Origin: Thermoplasmata archaeon
GTDB taxonomy: Archaea; Thermoplasmatota; E2; UBA202; JdFR-43
NCBI GenBank assembly: GCA_021158865.1
Contig: JAGGSX010000204.1
Span: 1-9,766 of the forward strand
Reading direction: 5' to 3'
DNA: 9,766 bases
A program made the position numbers and the translations under genes. Shown here one piece after another: positions 7,046 through 9,766 of this stretch (positions within the stretch are counted from its first letter, which is position 1; each line of letters starts with the position of its first letter). The notes under the pieces were generated by a model. That model was not told the origin of the DNA, searched no databases, and saw nothing but the letters and a program-made list of their open reading frames with translations.

Positions 7046-7465
7046 ATGGACAAAAAAGATGAAACAATACTGGATATGCTTTCAAAAAATGCAAGAATAA
7101 GTTATTCTAAAATAGCAAATAAGTTAGGAGTATCTGAAGCAGCGGTTAGAAAAAGAATAAAAAAGCTTGAAGAAAAAGGAATTATAGAAGGATATACAAT
7201 AAAAATTAATCCTGAAAAAATTGGATATAAAAGCATAGCCCATGTTGGCATAGATACAAATCCCGCTCACTTTCTAAAAATAGCATGCCGCCTTACAGAA
7301 ATGGATACCGTAAAATGCGTTGCCATAACATCAGGGGGGCACATGATAATGGCTGATGTATGGGCTAAAGATAGCAAGGAATTGAATGATATATTGAATG
7401 CCATTAAAAAAATTGATGGTGTTATTGCTATAAACCCCTCTATCATTTTAGAAAAACTTAAATAA
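7046..7465 (+). CDS. Lrp/AsnC family transcriptional regulator
   Basis: A 139-residue protein of normal size for archaeal Lrp regulators. Residues 4-51 form the winged helix-turn-helix: ILDMLSKNARISYSKIANKLGVS followed by VRKRIKKLEEKGII, matching the family pattern closely. A linker, EGYTIKINPEKIGY, leads to a RAM/ASNC effector and oligomerisation domain (about 63-137), whose glycine-rich turn ITSGGHMIMADVW (about 94-106) is the usual ligand-pocket region. The ligand cannot be read from the sequence. The gene diverges from the mbx operon across a 57-base gap with dyads, so control of that operon and of itself is a reasonable inference. In Thermococcales mbx is controlled by SurR, an ArsR-type protein; this protein is not of that type. 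No ribosome site precedes the ATG, consistent with a leaderless message. Confidence 0.9.
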   Translation: MDKKDETILDMLSKNARISYSKIANKLGVSEAAVRKRIKKLEEKGIIEGYTIKINPEKIGYKSIAHVGIDTNPAHFLKIACRLTEMDTVKCVAITSGGHMIMADVWAKDSKELNDILNAIKKIDGVIAINPSIILEKLK

Positions 7466-7482
7466 TTGGAATAAAAACAGTG

Positions 7483-7492
7483 TTTTAATATT
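7483..7492 (+). promoter_or_regulatory. Possible TATA element for the DUF2238-Taw3 fusion gene
   Basis: TTTTAATATT is centred about 22 bases before the ATG at 7510, and no ribosome site lies between them. This would suit a leaderless message, though the spacing is slightly short. Read-through from the lrp gene, whose stop is 44 bases before this ATG, is also possible. Confidence 0.3.
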
Positions 7493-7509
7493 TGTCTTGT
7501 TATATATTC

Positions 7510-8688
7510 ATGAAGAGTGGGGTAATCATATCACGTATATTTGAAGCATTTCTTCTTTTTATGGCATTTTGGAGTTTTTATAAGCATGATTTATTATGGG
7601 CATTTGCATGCATTGTTGGCTTTATTCTTTCAATTTCACCAATAATACTAAAAAAGAGTTTCAATTTTTCTGTTCCATGGATAATTGAATTTTTATTGGT
7701 TTTTATAATATCTCTTCATATATGGGGCGGAGTATTGCATTTATATTCCTTGCCTTTATACGACAAGTTTGCACATTTTTTTGCATCTGGAATTATTGCA
7801 TTTTTTGCTCTTATTGTAATTTATGTTATTGATTCTTTTTCAATTCGTATCCACATGGATTTGGCAATGCTTGCTTTATTTACAATAATATTTACCATTG
7901 CAATTGGTGCTCTTTGGGAAATAGCAGAATTTGCCTTCGATCAGATTTTTTCTCATGGCATACCTGCTGCTCAAATTAGCCTGTATGATACAATGACAGA
8001 TTTAATTGCTGACACTATAGCAGGTTTAATCATTGGAATACTTGGAGCAATGGCAATAAGAAGAGGCGAGTTAAAAAATTTATTAGCCCAGATTAGTAGA
8101 GAAACAAAAAAATTGAATAAGAAATTTTTTGATAAAAGAAACAATGCTCTAAAATCTCTCGAAAAAGCAATTTATGAAAGCAAGGTTGATAAAAAAGCGA
8201 TTTCAATAATCAAAAAAATAAATGAAAAATCTGATTTTTTTACAACAAGCAGTTGCTCTGGTAGAATTGTTGTAATGGAATTGCCTTCTCCAGGGAAAAA
8301 AAGAAAAGCAAAATTTTTGGGAAAATGGCATCATGAAATAAATGAAGGGGATGTATACAATGCAATAAAACAAGCAAAGAATGGTGAAATATGGTTTTTT
8401 GTTCATCCTCCAATCTTTCATGTATCGGCAATATCAATTAAAAGTGCAAAAATTATGCTAAACATAGCAATTCAAAGTGGATTCAAAAATTCTTCTATTA
8501 AAGCATTTAATGGGCGTGTTACAACAGAAATTTTGAGCACAGAAAAAATGGATGTTCCTATTGGTAAAGATGGAAAATTATATGTTTCCAATGAATACAT
8601 AAAATTGCTAATAGAGATATCAAACATTTTAATCAAAAAAATGGATAAAAAATTAAAAAGATTTGAAAAGAATCTGAATAAAATATAA
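7510..8688 (+). CDS. DUF2238-type membrane domain fused to Taw3/TYW3 tRNA-wyosine methyltransferase domain
   Basis: A 392-residue two-part protein. Residues 1-182 contain about six membrane helices with the DUF2238/YjdF-like marks DKFAHFFASG (85-94), WEIAEFAFD (136-144) and YDTMTDLIADTIAG (159-172); acidic and histidine residues in the membrane suggest metal or ion contact, function unknown. A lysine-rich helix (about 185-215) leads into a complete Taw3 domain (about 199-390): FFTTSSCSGRI (243-253), FFVHPP then FHV (296-305), ALA-type helix, GFKNSSI (324-330), and TEILSTEKMDVP (339-350). Taw3 proteins use SAM to N-methylate the wyosine precursor at G37 of tRNA-Phe. Normally Taw3 is a soluble protein of about 200 residues. 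ATG 7510 is preferred over an in-frame TTG at 7492 because neither has a ribosome site and ATG fits the possible TATA. An internal TTG at 8113 lacks a ribosome site, so separate translation of Taw3 is unlikely. Confidence 0.85.
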   Translation: MKSGVIISRIFEAFLLFMAFWSFYKHDLLWAFACIVGFILSISPIILKKSFNFSVPWIIEFLLVFIISLHIWGGVLHLYSLPLYDKFAHFFASGIIAFFALIVIYVIDSFSIRIHMDLAMLALFTIIFTIAIGALWEIAEFAFDQIFSHGIPAAQISLYDTMTDLIADTIAGLIIGILGAMAIRRGELKNLLAQISRETKKLNKKFFDKRNNALKSLEKAIYESKVDKKAISIIKKINEKSDFFTTSSCSGRIVVMELPSPGKKRKAKFLGKWHHEINEGDVYNAIKQAKNGEIWFFVHPPIFHVSAISIKSAKIMLNIAIQSGFKNSSIKAFNGRVTTEILSTEKMDVPIGKDGKLYVSNEYIKLLIEISNILIKKMDKKLKRFEKNLNKI

Positions 8689-8691
8689 ATT
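8635..8691 (-). terminator. T-rich 3' end of the adenosine-specific kinase gene
   Basis: After the kinase stop the minus-strand transcript runs through several U tracts (5, 6 and 7 in a row at 8659-8655, 8652-8647 and 8641-8635), the usual archaeal termination signal. They lie inside the coding end of the converging fusion gene. No strong hairpin is evident. Confidence 0.4.
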
Positions 8692-8715
8692 TTATCTTTT
8701 ATATCCTATTTTTCT
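8689..8715 (+). terminator. T-rich 3' end of the DUF2238-Taw3 gene
   Basis: Directly after the TAA the plus strand has TTTT, CTTTT and TTTTT tracts in 27 bases, consistent with archaeal oligo-T termination. The region overlaps the end of the convergent kinase gene. Confidence 0.4.
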
Positions 8716-9186
8716 CAAAAATTCCTTTCTTTCTTTTATATGTTCTTCGTTTTCAATTCCTTTACTTTTAAACCCATCTACAATGCCAATGATTGCTCTT
8801 CCTTTTTCATTTCCAATACTTGTCTCATATATTATAACTTTTGCTGGATTTGAACTTGCTGCATATATATTGCAGACTTCTTGTAATCCTTTTATTGCAT
8901 TTAGAACATTTATTGGATAACAATCTTTCATAAAAATTATGAATGAATGTCCTGCTGAAATCCTTTCTGCATTTTTTATTGCTATTTTAACCATTTCATC
9001 ATCATTTCCGTCATATCTTATCAAGCATGGGCCAGAAGCTTCACAGAAGGCAATACTAAATTTGCATTTCGCATTTGTTGCCATCGCTTCATATAAATCC
9101 TCAATGCTTTTAATGAAATGGCTCTGCCCTAAAATGAAATTTACATCTGCTGGTTTTTCGATTTCAACCTCTTCTATTTTTCCCAT
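8692..9186 (-). CDS. Adenosine-specific kinase (COG1839 / DUF355 family)
   Basis: A 164-residue soluble protein that matches this family along its whole length: VEIEKPADVNFILGQSHFIKS (split over residues 7-27), DLYEAMATN, IAFCEASGP (about 47-55), GNDDEMVKIAIKNA, SAGHSFIIFMKDCYPINVLNAIKGLQEVC (parts of about 79-108), ASSNPAKVI, and GIVDGFKSKGIE (about 133-144). Family members such as the Pyrobaculum protein are described as phosphorylating adenosine; the pathway here is not shown by its neighbours. The frame is open to 9399, but those 71 extra codons cross inverted repeats and have no family similarity. ATG 9186 has a GGTGAT site 3 bases upstream (GGTG plus 5) and starts exactly where the conserved region begins. 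TTAAAT at 9222-9217 could be its TATA box. It ends 3 bases from the converging fusion gene. Confidence 0.9.
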   Translation of the reverse strand: MGKIEEVEIEKPADVNFILGQSHFIKSIEDLYEAMATNAKCKFSIAFCEASGPCLIRYDGNDDEMVKIAIKNAERISAGHSFIIFMKDCYPINVLNAIKGLQEVCNIYAASSNPAKVIIYETSIGNEKGRAIIGIVDGFKSKGIENEEHIKERKEFLRKIGYKR

Positions 9187-9189
9187 TTT

Positions 9190-9195
9190 ATCACC
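9190..9195 (-). promoter_or_regulatory. Ribosome binding site fixing the kinase start
   Basis: GGTGAT on the minus strand sits 3 bases before ATG 9186. The same GGTGAT plus three bases precedes the NuoB-like gene at 489. It decides against the longer reading frame that extends to 9399. Confidence 0.75.
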
Positions 9196-9346
9196 ATTAG
9201 ATAAATAGTAAGAGAAATTTAATGATTGCGTTGTCCACTCCAAATTTAGAGTAAGGAAATTATTTTGCTTATGCTTTACAAACAGCATGGTAAAACTGAT
9301 GGATGGAGAAATAAAATGAAAAAATAGAAGCAAATTTAAATAGTTG

Positions 9347-9373
9347 ACTTTGCCATTTTTCAATTGGCAAAGT
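9347..9373. repeat. Perfect 9-base inverted repeat, possible IS terminus
   Basis: ACTTTGCCA at 9347-9355 pairs exactly with TGGCAAAGT at 9365-9373 around a 9-base spacer. It lies 50-80 bases past the transposase stop, where a terminal repeat of the insertion sequence is expected. The matching repeat at the other end of the element is outside the window, so this is unproven. Confidence 0.55.
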
Positions 9374-9395
9374 GCCATTGTATAATTTGCCAATT
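9362..9395. repeat. Overlapping 10-base inverted repeat
   Basis: AATTGGCAAA at 9362-9371 pairs exactly with TTTGCCAATT at 9386-9395 around 14 bases. Its left arm is also the right arm of the preceding repeat, so the two hairpins exclude one another. Confidence 0.55.
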
Positions 9396-9410
9396 GCAAT
9401 TTTTATTGCA
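9395..9410. repeat. Small hairpin behind the transposase gene
   Basis: TGCAAT and ATTGCA form a perfect 6-base stem with a TTTT loop (AAAA on the minus strand), 16 bases after the transposase stop. It could shield the element's gene end; weak by itself. Confidence 0.35.
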
Positions 9411-9425
9411 TTTTACCACCTAAAA

Positions 9426-9766
9426 TTAAGGCTTTTGTCTTCGTAACAATATAAAATCACCAAAAATTGCCAAAATTTTGGGTGTAACATTACTCAAAAT
9501 GTGAAAACGAAAGCCATTTGGTGGATAAACAATGGTTAGTGACAAATTTATCAGCGATTTTTTGAGGACTTTTACATTTTTTACAGGAGAATTTTTACTT
9601 AAAATTTCTGTCAAATTTATCAAAAAATTTGCGAGGAAACATATGAAAAATATGCCTATGATACACCATTTATTCCAATGCCTTATGGGATGCAATTCTA
9701 TTCCTTCCTTCAAATTTCTTATGAATTTCTCTGCTTTATCTCTCTCCTTATACAGCTTCAATATTT
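9426..9766 (-). CDS. IS4/IS1634-type DDE transposase, C-terminal fragment (5' end off window)
   Basis: The reading frame is open to the right edge (a TTG at 9761 is simply a leucine codon within the gene), leaving 113 visible codons. The piece starts with YKERDKAEKFIRNLK, which fits the IS4-group signature Y-x2-R-x3-E-x6-K exactly; the glutamate is the third catalytic acid of the DDE triad. It continues with HPIRHW and IGIFFICFLANFLI, the usual HW...I.GH.F..FLAL segment that follows in IS1634-like enzymes, and ends with a normal-looking tail (TPKILAIFG). Nothing in the visible part is broken, so the element may be intact. The two other catalytic aspartates are outside the window. Confidence 0.8.
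   Translation of the reverse strand, partial: ILKLYKERDKAEKFIRNLKEGIELHPIRHWNKWCIIGIFFICFLANFLINLTEILSKNSPVKNVKVLKKSLINLSLTIVYPPNGFRFHILSNVTPKILAIFGDFILLRRQKP

Larger units (their letters stand above)
9347..9766 (-). mobile_element. Right part of an IS4/IS1634-type insertion sequence (3' end of element, partial)
   Basis: The C-terminal end of a DDE transposase is followed by a non-coding tail with inverted repeats. The 9347 boundary is a guess based on the outermost repeat; the true end could lie anywhere between about 9340 and 9420. The remaining element runs off the right edge. No target-site duplication can be tested here. Confidence 0.5.

Noticed and set aside
7492..7509. TTG start adding six residues to the DUF2238-Taw3 fusion
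   Set aside because: No ribosome site, and the added residues do not belong to the membrane domain; ATG 7510 is simpler.
9187..9399. N-terminal extension of the kinase reading frame by 71 residues (start at 9399)
   Set aside because: It runs through inverted repeats, has no similarity to the family, and the inner ATG 9186 has a good GGTGAT site exactly where conservation begins.
9470..9481. 12-base palindrome CCAAAATTTTGG inside the transposase gene
   Set aside because: Short AT-rich palindromes are expected by chance here and this one is coding.
1..9766. tRNA, rRNA, riboswitch or CRISPR array
   Set aside because: No cloverleaf-like or regularly spaced repeat pattern was seen by eye; almost all bases are coding.

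Overview
The window looks like an AT-rich archaeal chromosome segment, probably euryarchaeal. The evidence is a Mrp/Mbx-type respiratory cluster of the kind known from Thermococcales, an Lrp-type regulator, a Taw3 (wyosine tRNA modification) domain, an adenosine-specific kinase of the COG1839 family, GGTG/GGAGG ribosome sites and T-rich gene ends. A member of the Thermoplasmatota or Thermococci would fit, but the sequence alone does not fix the lineage.

Positions 1-6988, minus strand: ten tightly overlapping genes of one operon, read from 6988 leftwards as mrpE, mrpF, mrpG, mbhD-like, mrpB (an MbhE+MbhF fusion), mrpC, mrpD, a second NuoL-like antiporter subunit, a NuoH-like subunit and a NuoB-like subunit cut by the left edge. 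This matches the order A-B-C-D-F-G-H-H'-M-J of the membrane-bound mbx/mbs complex of Pyrococcus (ferredoxin-linked sulfane sulfur reductase), not the mbh hydrogenase order. The large catalytic subunit (L) and subunits K and N are expected just outside the left edge. The complex should couple electron transfer from ferredoxin to ion pumping and Na+/H+ antiport.

Positions 6989-7045: a short divergent promoter region with one AT-rich TATA-like element near its centre and two small dyads. To its right on the plus strand are an Lrp/AsnC regulator (7046-7465) and an unusual fusion gene (7510-8688) joining a multi-pass DUF2238-type membrane domain to a complete Taw3/TYW3 tRNA-wyosine methyltransferase domain.

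Positions 8689-9766: an adenosine-specific kinase gene on the minus strand converges on the fusion gene with a 3-base gap. Upstream of it lies about 240 bases of AT-rich non-coding DNA containing nested inverted repeats. The right edge holds the C-terminal end of an IS4/IS1634-type DDE transposase with an exact Y-R-E-K signature. An insertion sequence therefore borders the kinase gene; the rest of it is outside the window.

Start signals split into two classes. Genes inside the operon and the kinase have GGTG/GGAGG sites, most often 5 bases before the start. The three genes that head plus-strand or operon transcripts (mrpE, lrp, the fusion) have none and are probably leaderless or nearly so.
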